The position numbers and the translations under genes were made by a program. A stretch of 46,034 nt of DNA from contig NZ_VMNW02000076.1 of assembly GCF_007713735.2 (NCBI RefSeq), positions 1 through 46,034 of the forward strand, given 5' to 3'. Source of the stretch: Amycolatopsis acidicola (lineage in GTDB: Bacteria; Actinomycetota; Actinomycetes; Mycobacteriales; Pseudonocardiaceae). Shown here one piece after another: positions 16,022-24,919 of this stretch. Every line of letters begins with the position of its first letter. Positions within the stretch are counted from its first letter, which is position 1. Under the pieces are notes generated by a model. It saw only the letters and a program-made list of their open reading frames with translations. It was not told the DNA's origin and searched no databases.

Positions 16022-19000
16022 ATGACAGCCATTTCTCCCGCACCGGCCCGGAGCCTCGACGAGCGGTTCACCCGGCAAGAGGGCCGCGTCTACCTCACCG
16101 CGATCCAGGCGCTGATCCGGGTCCTGACCGACCAGCGGCTGCGGGACCAGGCCCGTGGCCTCGACACGGCGGGCCTGGTCTCCGGATATCCGGGATCGCC
16201 CTTGGGCGGCGTCGACGTCGAGCTGAACCGGCAGCGCGCGATTCTCGAGCGGCACCGGATCCTGCACCAGCCCGGGCTGAACGAGGACCTGGCCGCGACG
16301 GCCCTGTGGGGCAGCCAGACCGTGACCGCTCTCCCCGACGCGAAGGCCGACGGCGTTTTCGGCATGTGGTTCGGCAAGGCGCCCGGCGTGGACCGGGCCG
16401 GGGATGCGTTGCGGCACGGCAACATCCGGGGCACGGCGCGCAACGGCGGGGTACTGGTGGTGGCCGGAGACGACCCGGACGCGGCCTCCACGAACTTCCC
16501 GACCGACAGCGCCGGCGCCTTCGTCGACTGGGGTATGCCGGTGCTCTATCCGGGCTCGGTGCAGGAAATCCTGGACCTCGGGGCGCACGGCTACGAGCTG
16601 TCCCGGCTGTGCGGGTTGTGGGTCGGCTTCAAGCTGGTCACCGAAACCGCCGACGCGTCGGGCTCGGCGGACATCACGCCGGACCGGCTGCGGCTGGACA
16701 GGCCGCGGCTCATGCGCGGCGGGAAACCCTTCGAGCCGCGGCTGTGGATCAACACGCCCGGCGGGCCGATGCGTGAGGCCGAGCGGGATCTGGTGGGGGA
16801 GCGGCGGGAGCTCGCCGGGCTCTACATCCGCCGCAACAACCTCAACCCCGTGACCGTCGAGCCGGAGCGGCCCCGCGTCGGGCTGGTGGCCGCCGGGAAG
16901 ACGTACTACGACCTGCGCAAGGCGCTCGACATCCTCGGCCTGGACGAGGAAGCCTTGCGCGCCAACGGGATCCGGGTGAAGCGGGTCGGCGCTCTCTACC
17001 CCGTCGGCACTGACGAGTGGCGCGACTTCGCCGAGGGCGTCGAGACCGTGATCGTGGTCGAGGAGAAGCGGCCGCTGATCGAGCGGTTCCTCAAGGAAGC
17101 CTTGTACGGCAAGCCGGACGCGCCCCGCGTGTACGGGAAGACCGACGCCGAGGGGCGGGAGCTGTTCCCCGAATACGGGGCACTGAACGGGGATCTCGTG
17201 GCCCGGCGGTTGCGCGGCGCGCTGAGCGCGGCGTCACCGTTGTCGTTCGCCCTGCCCGAGCCCGAGCGGGAGCGCAAACTGCTCCCGCTGGTCACCTCGC
17301 GCAAACCGTTCTTCTGTTCCGGCTGCCCGCACAACAGTTCGCTGATCGTGCCGGAAGGAGCGACGGTCGCCGCCGGGATCGGCTGCCACATCCTGGAACT
17401 CGTCGTGCCGCGCGAAGAGTACGGCGTGATGGCGGGCTTCACGCAGATGGGCGGCGAAGGCGCGCAATGGGCGGGGATGGCGCCGTTCACCGGAATCCCG
17501 CACATCTTCCAGAACGTCGGCGACGGCACCTTCCACCATTCCGGCAGCCTCGCCCTGCGCGCGGCTGTCGCCGCCGGGGTCAACATCACCTACAAGCTGC
17601 TCTACAACAGTGCCGTCGGGATGACCGGCGGGCAGGACGTCGCCGGCGCGATGGCCGTGCCCGAGCTGACCAGGCTGCTCGACGCCGAAGGGGTCGCCCG
17701 CACCATCGTCACCACCGACGACGTGAAGCGGTATCGCGGAGTGCGCCTCGCCCGCGGTGTCGAGGTGTGGCACCGGGACAGGCTGATCGAAGCACAGGAA
17801 ACCCTCGCCGCGACGCCGGGCGTGACGGTGCTGCTGCACGACCAGTACTGCGCCGCGGAGAAACGACGGCTGCGCAAACAGGGCAAGATGGCGCGGCCGA
17901 CCCGGCGGATCGCGGTCAACGACCGCGTGTGCGAGGGCTGTGGCGACTGCAACGCGAAGTCCCAGTGCCTGAGCGTGCAACCGGTCGAGACCGAGTTCGG
18001 CCGCAAAACGACCATCCACCAGTCGTCCTGCAACTTCGACTATTCGTGCGTCAAGGGCGACTGCCCGTCGTTTCTCGCGGTGGACACCACGAACGCGCGC
18101 CGTACGGCCCGGAAGGCCGAACCGGCCCCGGAAGTGGCCGAACCGCGGGCCATCGTGCCCGCCGACGCCTTCAACGTCACGATGACCGGGATCGGCGGCA
18201 CCGGCGTGGTCACCATGAGCCAGGTGCTGGCGACCGCGGCGGCGCTGGACGGCAAGCACGTGCGCAACCTCGACCTGACCGGCTCGAGCCAGAAGGCCGG
18301 GCCGGTGGTGTCGCAGCTGCAGATCTACCGTGACGCGGCCACCGAACCCGCCGCGCGGATCCCGGACGGTGGCGCCGATCTGTTCCTGGCCTTCGACCTC
18401 CTGGCCTCGCTGACCCCGGCGAACCTCGCCCAAGCCGGTCCACGAAGGACGGTCGCGGTGGGCTCGCTCAGCCCGACCCCCACCGCGGACCAGGCCGTGG
18501 ACCCGAGCATCCCGTACCCGGGGCGGGACGAGCTGACGGCCGCGCTCGACGCCGTGAGCCGCGCGGCGGACAACGTGTTCATCGACCCCGGCGAGATCGC
18601 CGCCAGGGTGTTCGGCAACCACCTGATGGCCAACACGGTGCTCGTCGGCGCGGCCTTCCAGAGTGGTGCGCTGCCGATCTCGGCGTCCTCCATCGAAGAG
18701 GCCCTGCGCCTCAACGGTGCCGCCGTCGAGGCCAACATCCAGGCGTTCCGGTGGGGCCGCGTGGCCGTCGCGGACCCGGCGGCCGTCGCCGGTTTCCGGG
18801 CCGGATCCGGGCGTCGATCCCGTGCGCTGAGCGCGGATCTCGCCGCCAGTGTCCGGCGCATCTGGCCGGATGAGGCGCTGGAGCGGCGTGTCGGCGACCT
18901 GGTCGCTTTCCAGAACGAGGCCACCGCCGCCCGCTACCTCGACGCCATCGGTGAGGTGGCCGCCGCCGAAACTGCGGCGACGGGAGCGCCGGGCCCGGTC

Positions 19001-19528
19001 ACCGACACCGCGCTACGGCAGCTGCACCACGTGACCGCGTACAAGGACGAGTACGAGGTGGCGCGCTTGCACCTCCTCGACTCCGCGCGCGACGCGGTGG
19101 AGGCGGAGTTCGGGCAGGGCGCGAAGGTTTCCTGGTACCTGCACCCGCCGATCCTGCGTGCGCTGGGCATGAAGCGGAAACTCCGCCTCGGGCCGTGGTT
19201 CCGCCCGGTGTTCGCCGTGCTGGCCTGGCTGAAGGTGCTGCGCGGCACACCGTTCGACGTGTTCGGCTATGCCGGTGTCCGCAGGACCGAACGCGACCTG
19301 GTCCGGCACTACACCGCGCTGGTGCGCGCCGTGGCCGGGAAACTGGACGCGGGCAACGCCGGCGCGGCGGCGGAACTACTGCAGGCCATCGACCAGGTGC
19401 GCGGGTACGAGCACGTCAAACTCCGCAACGTCGCCCGGTACGCCGAGGAGATCCGCCGGCTGTGCGCGGAGTTCGGCATCGATCCGGCGCTGACCGAGCG
19501 CCTGCGGAGCGTGGGGGAGGAACGATGA
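16022..19528 (+). CDS. Fused indolepyruvate/2-oxoacid:ferredoxin oxidoreductase
   Basis: A 1168-residue IorA-IorB fusion that would oxidatively decarboxylate an aryl or branched 2-oxoacid to an acyl-CoA, reducing ferredoxin. In order: a pyrimidine-binding half with YPGSPLGG (about 56-63); a thiamine-diphosphate-binding domain (CSGCPHNSS, GMGGEGAQW-like GGEGAQWAG); an iron-sulphur segment (CEGCGDCNAKSQC near 637, plus a further Cys cluster to CVKGDCP); an IorB-like gamma domain (GIGGTGVVT); and a C-terminal actinobacterial/proteobacterial extension. Full-length, no frameshift. It follows the enolase gene by 25 bases and overlaps the following SDR gene. Confidence 0.9.
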   Translation: MTAISPAPARSLDERFTRQEGRVYLTAIQALIRVLTDQRLRDQARGLDTAGLVSGYPGSPLGGVDVELNRQRAILERHRILHQPGLNEDLAATALWGSQTVTALPDAKADGVFGMWFGKAPGVDRAGDALRHGNIRGTARNGGVLVVAGDDPDAASTNFPTDSAGAFVDWGMPVLYPGSVQEILDLGAHGYELSRLCGLWVGFKLVTETADASGSADITPDRLRLDRPRLMRGGKPFEPRLWINTPGGPMREAERDLVGERRELAGLYIRRNNLNPVTVEPERPRVGLVAAGKTYYDLRKALDILGLDEEALRANGIRVKRVGALYPVGTDEWRDFAEGVETVIVVEEKRPLIERFLKEALYGKPDAPRVYGKTDAEGRELFPEYGALNGDLVARRLRGALSAASPLSFALPEPERERKLLPLVTSRKPFFCSGCPHNSSLIVPEGATVAAGIGCHILELVVPREEYGVMAGFTQMGGEGAQWAGMAPFTGIPHIFQNVGDGTFHHSGSLALRAAVAAGVNITYKLLYNSAVGMTGGQDVAGAMAVPELTRLLDAEGVARTIVTTDDVKRYRGVRLARGVEVWHRDRLIEAQETLAATPGVTVLLHDQYCAAEKRRLRKQGKMARPTRRIAVNDRVCEGCGDCNAKSQCLSVQPVETEFGRKTTIHQSSCNFDYSCVKGDCPSFLAVDTTNARRTARKAEPAPEVAEPRAIVPADAFNVTMTGIGGTGVVTMSQVLATAAALDGKHVRNLDLTGSSQKAGPVVSQLQIYRDAATEPAARIPDGGADLFLAFDLLASLTPANLAQAGPRRTVAVGSLSPTPTADQAVDPSIPYPGRDELTAALDAVSRAADNVFIDPGEIAARVFGNHLMANTVLVGAAFQSGALPISASSIEEALRLNGAAVEANIQAFRWGRVAVADPAAVAGFRAGSGRRSRALSADLAASVRRIWPDEALERRVGDLVAFQNEATAARYLDAIGEVAAAETAATGAPGPVTDTALRQLHHVTAYKDEYEVARLHLLDSARDAVEAEFGQGAKVSWYLHPPILRALGMKRKLRLGPWFRPVFAVLAWLKVLRGTPFDVFGYAGVRRTERDLVRHYTALVRAVAGKLDAGNAGAAAELLQAIDQVRGYEHVKLRNVARYAEEIRRLCAEFGIDPALTERLRSVGEER

Positions 19529-20334
19529 CCGGGCTGCTGCATCCCGATCTGTTGCGTGGCCGCAACGTTTTCGTCAGTGGCGGCGGGAGCGGGGTCAACC
19601 TCGCGATCGCCCGCGAATGCGCCGCGGTCGGCGCGAACATCGCCATCTGCGGGCGCACCGAGGCGAAGCTCCAGGCCGCCGTGCGGGAGCTGGCCGAGTA
19701 CGGCGTCAAGACCTCCTACGCGGTGGCCGACGTCCGCGACGAGGCCGCGGTGGCCGCCGCTTTCGACCACGCCGCGACGGAAATCGGCCCGATGGACGGG
19801 ATCGTGTGCGGGGCGGCGGGGAACTTCCTCGCGCCGGCCCAGAAGATCAGCACGAACGGGTTCCGCGCGGTCACCGACATCGACCTGCTCGGCAGTTTCC
19901 ACTGTGCGAAGGCGGGTTTCGAGCAGGTGAAGCAGACCGGCGGGGCGCTGCTGTTCGTGTCGGGCGGTCAGTCGCGGATGCCGTTCCTGCACCAGGCGCA
20001 CGTCTCCGCCGCGAAGGCCGGGGTCGACCAGCTGATGCGCACGCTCGCGCTGGAGTGGGGCCCGCTGGGCATCCGGTCGAACTCGCTCGTCCCCGGCCCC
20101 GTGGAAGGCACCGAAGGCATGCGCCGGCTGACCGAAACCGCCGACGGCGACGTGTGGGAGGGAATGGTCCCGCTGGGCCGGTTCGCCCGCCAGGACGAGG
20201 TCGGCCGGATGGCGGCCGTCCTGCTCTCGCCGATCGCGTCGTTCGTCAACGGCGCGCGAATCGTGGTCGACGGTGGCATGGCCATGTCCGGCTCGGCCGG
20301 ATTCAACGCCGCGGTCCTTTCCGCTGATTCCTGA
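19525..20334 (+). CDS. SDR oxidoreductase resembling 2,4-dienoyl-CoA reductase
   Basis: A 269-residue short-chain reductase. The cofactor loop is SGGGSGVNLAIA and the substrate region has GAAGNFL, as in 2,4-dienoyl-CoA reductases. The usual catalytic Tyr of the YxxxK motif is absent: the segment reads QAHVSAAKAGVDQLMRTLA, keeping Ser and Lys, as in peroxisomal-type dienoyl-CoA reductases. This supports a role in saturating conjugated acyl-CoA intermediates, consistent with the acyl-CoA dehydrogenase and hydratase nearby. ATG 19525 overlaps the previous stop as ATGA, and it is the last gene of the operon. Confidence 0.82.
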   Translation: MTGLLHPDLLRGRNVFVSGGGSGVNLAIARECAAVGANIAICGRTEAKLQAAVRELAEYGVKTSYAVADVRDEAAVAAAFDHAATEIGPMDGIVCGAAGNFLAPAQKISTNGFRAVTDIDLLGSFHCAKAGFEQVKQTGGALLFVSGGQSRMPFLHQAHVSAAKAGVDQLMRTLALEWGPLGIRSNSLVPGPVEGTEGMRRLTETADGDVWEGMVPLGRFARQDEVGRMAAVLLSPIASFVNGARIVVDGGMAMSGSAGFNAAVLSADS

Positions 20335-20346
20335 GCGACTTCGGTG

Positions 20347-20412
20347 AGGGTCCGAAGTCCCCGAAGCTCGGGAACATCGACCGCTGACGCGCCGTCGCGT
20401 GGTCCCTAGCGT
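20347..20412 (+). promoter_or_regulatory. Paired DosR-like boxes and -10 of the phosphoketolase operon
   Basis: On the complementary strand 20347-20361 reads GGGACTTCGGACCCT, matching all 12 defined positions of the mycobacterial DosR box GGGACTTNNGNCCCT. A weaker second box (GGGAACATCGACCGC, 7/12) is at 20370-20384, centred 23 bp away. TAGCGT at 20407-20412 fits a -10, placing the boxes near -42 and -65, the layout known for DosR promoters. The downstream operon is CBS-phosphoketolase-acetate kinase. Confidence 0.72.
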
Positions 20413-20441
20413 TCTCCCCGTAGCCGAGGCGAGGAGCAGCG

Positions 20442-21047
20442 ATGCGGGCACAGGACATCATGAGCCGGCCGGTGGTCACCGTGGGCCCCGGCGCGACGGC
20501 CAAACGCGCCGCCGGGCTGCTGGCGGCGCACGGGTTCACCGCGCTGCCGGTGGTGGACGAGGACGAGCGCGTCATCGGGATCGTCACCGAGGCCGACCTG
20601 ATCGTCGACCGGTTCCACCACGATCCGCGCCACCGCACCGGGAACCGCCCGGAGCCGGGCGCGACGGTCGCGGAGGTGATGACGACCCCGTGCACCGGCA
20701 TGGCCCCGGGCAGCGACCTCGTCGAGGTGGCCAGGGCGCTGCTCGACTCCCGGATCCGCGCGATGCCGATCGTCGACGGGGCACGCCTGGTCGGCATCGT
20801 GACCAGGGGCGACATCGTGCGCACCTTCGCCAGGCCGGACCGCGAAATCGCCGCGGACGTCCGGCACCACCTGGCGGTCTACGGCGGCTCCGGCCGGTGG
20901 CAGGTCGACGTGCGCGACGGGATCGTGCACGTCGTCGACCAGTACGACGACGAGACCGACCGGCACGTCGCCACCGTGCTGGCCGAAGCGGTGCCGGGCG
21001 TGGTGAGCGCGTCGGTGACCTCGACGCACGACGAGCCCGCCCGATGA
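20442..21047 (+). CDS. CBS-domain protein with C-terminal BON domain
   Basis: 201 residues: two CBS motifs (about 1-60, starting MRAQDIMSRPVVTV, and 72-130 with VMTTPCTGMAPGSDL) followed by a BON-like domain (about 140-195, DVRHHLAV to VPGVVSASVTS). CBS pairs sense adenine nucleotides; BON domains usually bind phospholipid or other hydrophobic surfaces. DosR-regulated CBS proteins are known in mycobacteria. It leads the operon and overlaps phosphoketolase as ATGA, so it may sense or signal energy charge for that pathway (inference). Start ATG 20442 follows GAGGAG. Confidence 0.87.
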   Translation: MRAQDIMSRPVVTVGPGATAKRAAGLLAAHGFTALPVVDEDERVIGIVTEADLIVDRFHHDPRHRTGNRPEPGATVAEVMTTPCTGMAPGSDLVEVARALLDSRIRAMPIVDGARLVGIVTRGDIVRTFARPDREIAADVRHHLAVYGGSGRWQVDVRDGIVHVVDQYDDETDRHVATVLAEAVPGVVSASVTSTHDEPAR

Positions 21048-23419
21048 CCACGCCGCCCGTGACCGCCACCGGCCCGCCGGCCGTGGCGCTGAGCGAGGAA
21101 GAACTGTCCAGAGTGGACGCTCTCTGGCGGGCGGCCAACTACCTGTCGGCCGGCCAGATCTACCTGCTGGACAACCCATTGCTGACCGAGCCGTTGCGCG
21201 CCGAGCACGTGAAGCCGCGGCTGCTCGGCCACTGGGGCACGTCGCCGGGGCTGAACTTCGTGTACGCGCACCTGAACCGTCTCATCAGCGCGCACGACGT
21301 CGACATGATGTTCGTGACCGGCCCCGGGCACGGCGGCCCGGCGCTGCTGGCGAACACGTGGCTGGAGGGCAGCTACCCCGAAGTGGCACCGGAAGCGGCC
21401 CAGGACGCCGAAGGGATGCGCACGCTGTTCCGCCAGTTCTCGTTCCCCGGCGGGGTGCCCAGCCACGTCGCGCCGCAGGTGCCGGGCTCGATCCACGAAG
21501 GCGGGGAGCTGGGCTACTCGCTGGCGCACGCTTTCGGCGCGGCGTTCGACAATCCGGGCCTCGTCGTCGCGTGCGTGATCGGGGACGGCGAGGCCGAAAC
21601 GGGCCCGCTGGCCACCGGCTGGCACGGGAACAAGTTCCTCGACCCGGCGCGCGACGGGGCGGTGCTGCCGGTCCTCCACCTCAACGGCTACAAGATCGCC
21701 AACCCCACCCTGCTGGCCCGGATCCCCGGCGAGGAGCTCGACGACCTGCTGCGCGGCTACGGCTACGACCCGTACTACGTTTCCGGCAGCGATCCGGTCG
21801 CGATGCACCAGGCGATGGCGAGCGCGCTGGAAGCCGTACTCGCCGGCATCCGGGCGATCCAGTCCGGCGGCGGGCCGCGGCCCGCCTGGCCGATGATCGT
21901 GCTGCGCACCCCGAAAGGCTGGACCGGTCCGTCCGAAGTGGACGGAAAGCCGGTGGAGGGCACGTGGCGCGCGCATCAGGTGCCGCTGCCCGCCGTGCGT
22001 GAGAATCCCCGCCATCTGCACGCGCTGGAGGCGTGGCTGCGGTCCTACCGGCCGGAGGAGCTGTTCGACGCCTCCGGCGCGCCGGTCGCCGAGGTCACCG
22101 CGGTGATCCCGCGCGGCGACCGCCGGATGGGCGCCAACCCGCACGCGAACGGCGGCCTGCTGCTCAAGCCGTTGCGCCTGCCCGACATCCGTGCGCACGC
22201 GGTCACGGTCAAGGAGCCGGGCGGCACCGGCACCGAACCGACCCGCGTGCTCGGCCGGTACCTGCGGGATGTGTTCTCCGCCAACGACTCAGCGCGCGAC
22301 TTCCGGCTGTTCGGCCCGGACGAAACCGCCTCGAACCGGCTGGACGCCGTGTACGAGGCGACGGCGAAGGCCTGGCAGGAGGCGACCGAACCCGTCGACG
22401 AACATCTGGCCCGCGACGGGCGCGTGCTGGAGGTGCTCTCCGAACACCAGTGCCAGGGCTGGCTGGAGGGCTACCTCCTCACCGGGCGGCACGGGCTGTT
22501 CTCCTGCTACGAAGCGTTCGTCCACATCGTCGACTCGATGGTGAACCAGCACATCAAATGGCTGCGGGTGCACCGCGAGATCCCGTGGCGGCGCCCGGTC
22601 GCGTCGCTGAACTACCTCCTGACCTCGCACGTGTGGCGGCAGGACCACAACGGCTTTTCTCACCAGGACCCGGGTTTCATCGACCACGTCGCCAACAAGA
22701 GCTCCGAGGTCGTGCGGGTCTACCTGCCGCCCGACACCAACACCCTGCTCTCCGTCGCCGAGCACTGCCTGCGCAGCCGCGACTACGTCAACGTGATCGT
22801 GGCCGGCAAGAACGAGACCCCGGACTGGCTCGGCGCCGAAGAAGCGGCGCTGCACTGCGCGCGCGGCGCCGGGATCTGGGAATGGGCCTGCACGTTCCCG
22901 TACCGCGAGCCCGACGTCGTGCTCGCGTGCGCGGGCGACGCGCCGACGATCGAGGTACTCGCGGCGGTTTCCTTGCTGAGAAAGCATTTGCCGGAGCTGG
23001 CGGTACGGGTGGTCAACGTCGTGGACCTCATGCGGCTGCAGCCGGAGTCCGAGCACCCGCACGGGATGAGCGACCGCGAGTTCGACGCGCTGTTCACCCC
23101 GGACCGCCCGGTGATCTTCGCCTACCACGGCTACCCGTGGCTGATCCACCGCCTGGTGTACCGGCGGGCCAACCACGCCGGATTCCACGTGCGCGGCTAC
23201 CAGGAGCACGGCACTACCACGACCCCGTTCGACATGCTCGTGCTCAACGACATGGACCGCTTCCGGCTCGTGATCGACGTGATCGACCGTGTGCCCGGGC
23301 TCGCCCGCACCGCCGGGGTGGTGCGCCAGGAGATGGCCACCGCCAGGGAACGGCACCGCCACTGGATCCGCGAGCACGGTGAGGATCTGCCCGAGGTCCG
23401 GAACTGGACGTGGGCGTGA
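21044..23419 (+). CDS. xfp: Phosphoketolase
   Basis: Thiamine-diphosphate enzyme that splits xylulose 5-phosphate, and often fructose 6-phosphate, with phosphate to acetyl phosphate plus a shorter sugar phosphate. The 791 residues match the family. Clear signatures are GHWGTSPGLNF, the TPP/Mg stretch GDGEAETGP, TPKGWTGP and SLNYLLTSHVWRQDHNGFSH. Acetate kinase follows with a 1-base stop/start overlap, so acetyl phosphate can be turned directly into ATP. Behind a perfect DosR-type box, this looks like an oxygen-independent ATP route. Confidence 0.96.
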   Translation: MTTPPVTATGPPAVALSEEELSRVDALWRAANYLSAGQIYLLDNPLLTEPLRAEHVKPRLLGHWGTSPGLNFVYAHLNRLISAHDVDMMFVTGPGHGGPALLANTWLEGSYPEVAPEAAQDAEGMRTLFRQFSFPGGVPSHVAPQVPGSIHEGGELGYSLAHAFGAAFDNPGLVVACVIGDGEAETGPLATGWHGNKFLDPARDGAVLPVLHLNGYKIANPTLLARIPGEELDDLLRGYGYDPYYVSGSDPVAMHQAMASALEAVLAGIRAIQSGGGPRPAWPMIVLRTPKGWTGPSEVDGKPVEGTWRAHQVPLPAVRENPRHLHALEAWLRSYRPEELFDASGAPVAEVTAVIPRGDRRMGANPHANGGLLLKPLRLPDIRAHAVTVKEPGGTGTEPTRVLGRYLRDVFSANDSARDFRLFGPDETASNRLDAVYEATAKAWQEATEPVDEHLARDGRVLEVLSEHQCQGWLEGYLLTGRHGLFSCYEAFVHIVDSMVNQHIKWLRVHREIPWRRPVASLNYLLTSHVWRQDHNGFSHQDPGFIDHVANKSSEVVRVYLPPDTNTLLSVAEHCLRSRDYVNVIVAGKNETPDWLGAEEAALHCARGAGIWEWACTFPYREPDVVLACAGDAPTIEVLAAVSLLRKHLPELAVRVVNVVDLMRLQPESEHPHGMSDREFDALFTPDRPVIFAYHGYPWLIHRLVYRRANHAGFHVRGYQEHGTTTTPFDMLVLNDMDRFRLVIDVIDRVPGLARTAGVVRQEMATARERHRHWIREHGEDLPEVRNWTWA

Positions 23420-24519
23420 TGCGGGCCCTGACGCTCAACCCGGGCTCGTCGAGCCTCAAGGCCGCGCTCGTCGCGGACGGCGAGGTCGTGCGGGCGGACA
23501 GCTGGGACGTCACCGACGTCGCCACCGACCACGACGCCGTGCGTGTGGCGTTCGGGGAGCTGGGGGAGCCGGAGGCGATCTCGGTGCGGTTCGTCCACGG
23601 CGGTTCGCGGCCGGGACCGGTCCTGCTCGACGAGGAGACGCTGGCACAGCTGGAAAAGCTGAGTGGCCTGGCGCCGTTGCACCAGCCGCTGTCGCTGGAC
23701 GCGGCCCGGCTGGCGCGGGGGTGGCGGCCGGGAGTCCCGCTGGTCGGCTGCTTCGACACGTCGTTCCACAGTGGACTGCCCGCCGCGGCGGCCCGATACG
23801 CGTTGCCCCGCGAATGGACGGCACAAGGACGCTTGCGCCGCTACGGTTTCCACGGCCTGTCCTGCCAATACGCCGCACGCCGCTGCGCGAAACTGCTCGG
23901 CAGCCCCCGGGCGCGGCTGCTGTGCTGCCACATCGGCTCGGGCGTGTCGGTGACCGCGATCCGCGGCGAGCGCAGCTTCGACACGTCGATGGGCTTCACC
24001 CCGCTGGACGGGGCGGTGATGGCCACCCGGTCCGGTTCGGTCGATCCCGGGCTGCTGCTGCACGTGCTGGGCACCGGTGAGATCGACCCGGCCGGGCTCG
24101 CCGATGTTCTTTACCACCATTCCGGCCTGGCCGGGATGACCGGGACCAGCGGGGATCTGCGGGAAATCCTGGCCGCGCGGGAGGCGGGGGATGAGCAGGC
24201 CGCGGCGGCGGTCGAGGTGTTCCTGCACCGGTTGCGCCGGGAAATGGGGGCTGTGGCGATGAGCCTGGACCGGCTGGACGCGATCGTGTTCACCGGGGGC
24301 GTCGCCGAGCACCGGCCCGGCCTCCTCGGCGAACTCGTCGCCGGACTCGGGCTGCTGGGCGTGACCGTCGACCCGGCGCGGGTCGACGACGAAGGGGATC
24401 GCCTGCTCAGCCCGGACGGCGCCGCGGTCAGGCTGTTCTGCCTGCGGGCGAGGGAAGAGCTCGAACTGGCGCGCGGGGCGGAGCTGCTGCTCGGCGCGTC
24501 AGGCAGGCTGCCGGTCTAA
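23419..24519 (+). CDS. ackA: Acetate kinase
   Basis: Transfers the phosphoryl group of acetyl phosphate to ADP, giving acetate and ATP. Present are the N-terminal LTLNPGSSSLKAAL motif, YGFHGLSCQY (catalytic/phosphate region), CCHIGSGVSVTA and TGGVAEHRP. At 366 residues it is slightly shorter than the usual 390-400. I place the start at ATG 23419 (TGATG overlap with phosphoketolase) rather than GTG 23410. Its last 21 bases overlap the 3' end of the convergent small gene. Coupling to phosphoketolase is the expected partnership. Confidence 0.94.
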   Translation: MRALTLNPGSSSLKAALVADGEVVRADSWDVTDVATDHDAVRVAFGELGEPEAISVRFVHGGSRPGPVLLDEETLAQLEKLSGLAPLHQPLSLDAARLARGWRPGVPLVGCFDTSFHSGLPAAAARYALPREWTAQGRLRRYGFHGLSCQYAARRCAKLLGSPRARLLCCHIGSGVSVTAIRGERSFDTSMGFTPLDGAVMATRSGSVDPGLLLHVLGTGEIDPAGLADVLYHHSGLAGMTGTSGDLREILAAREAGDEQAAAAVEVFLHRLRREMGAVAMSLDRLDAIVFTGGVAEHRPGLLGELVAGLGLLGVTVDPARVDDEGDRLLSPDGAAVRLFCLRAREELELARGAELLLGASGRLPV

Positions 24520-24723
24520 CGTCGTCAGCAGGGCCGTCAGTTCCGCCATCGGCAGGCCCGTCCCCTGTGGCATTTCCGGCTCGGCGTCCTCCTGTTCCGG
24601 CAGGGTGTCGGCGGCTTCGAGGCCCAGCATGTCCAGCAGCGTCCTGAGCTCTTCGGCATCGCGGGCGCACGCGGCGGTCACGCGCACGGCTCTGGCCTTC
24701 TCTTCCCGGCTGGTGAGTTCCAT
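24499..24723 (-). CDS. Small acidic protein of unknown function (74 aa)
   Basis: A strong ribosome-binding site (GGAGGAGGG) precedes ATG 24723 on the minus strand, and codon use is like real genes here. The protein is a predicted helix (TSREEKARAVRVTAACARDA) followed by a Leu-rich segment (ELRTLLDMLGLEA), an acidic, Gln/Glu-rich linker and a short amphipathic end (MAELTALLTTLD). There are no membrane segments or cysteine clusters. I do not recognise the family. It lies divergent to the flavodoxin gene, across a gap with a DosR-like box, and overlaps ackA tail to tail, so it may belong to the same stress island. Confidence 0.65.
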   Translation of the reverse strand: MELTSREEKARAVRVTAACARDAEELRTLLDMLGLEAADTLPEQEDAEPEMPQGTGLPMAELTALLTTLDRQPA

Positions 24724-24798
24724 CAGGCCCTCCTCCGTTCTCCCTGACGGTCGCAGCTTCGGGCGGTGCGGCGCGCCGGGAGAAGGCCACCGGGTGCC

Positions 24799-24813
24799 GG
24801 GACTTTGGGCGTG
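24799..24813. promoter_or_regulatory. Single DosR-like box between the small gene and flavodoxin
   Basis: GGGACTTTGGGCGTG matches 9 of 12 defined positions of GGGACTTNNGNCCCT, with a perfect left half. I could not find a convincing partner box 22-23 bp away or a clear -10, so its direction of action is uncertain. The rest of the 24724-24919 gap shows nothing else. Confidence 0.4.
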
Positions 24814-24919
24814 GCGATGGTCCCGTGCACCGGTGACGAACGCCCCTTCGGTTCGCGGTGCGGGCCGGAAACGCTGAGAGGTCAAGGCAAAGCGCCGATT
24901 CGCCGGGAAGGAACGAGAG

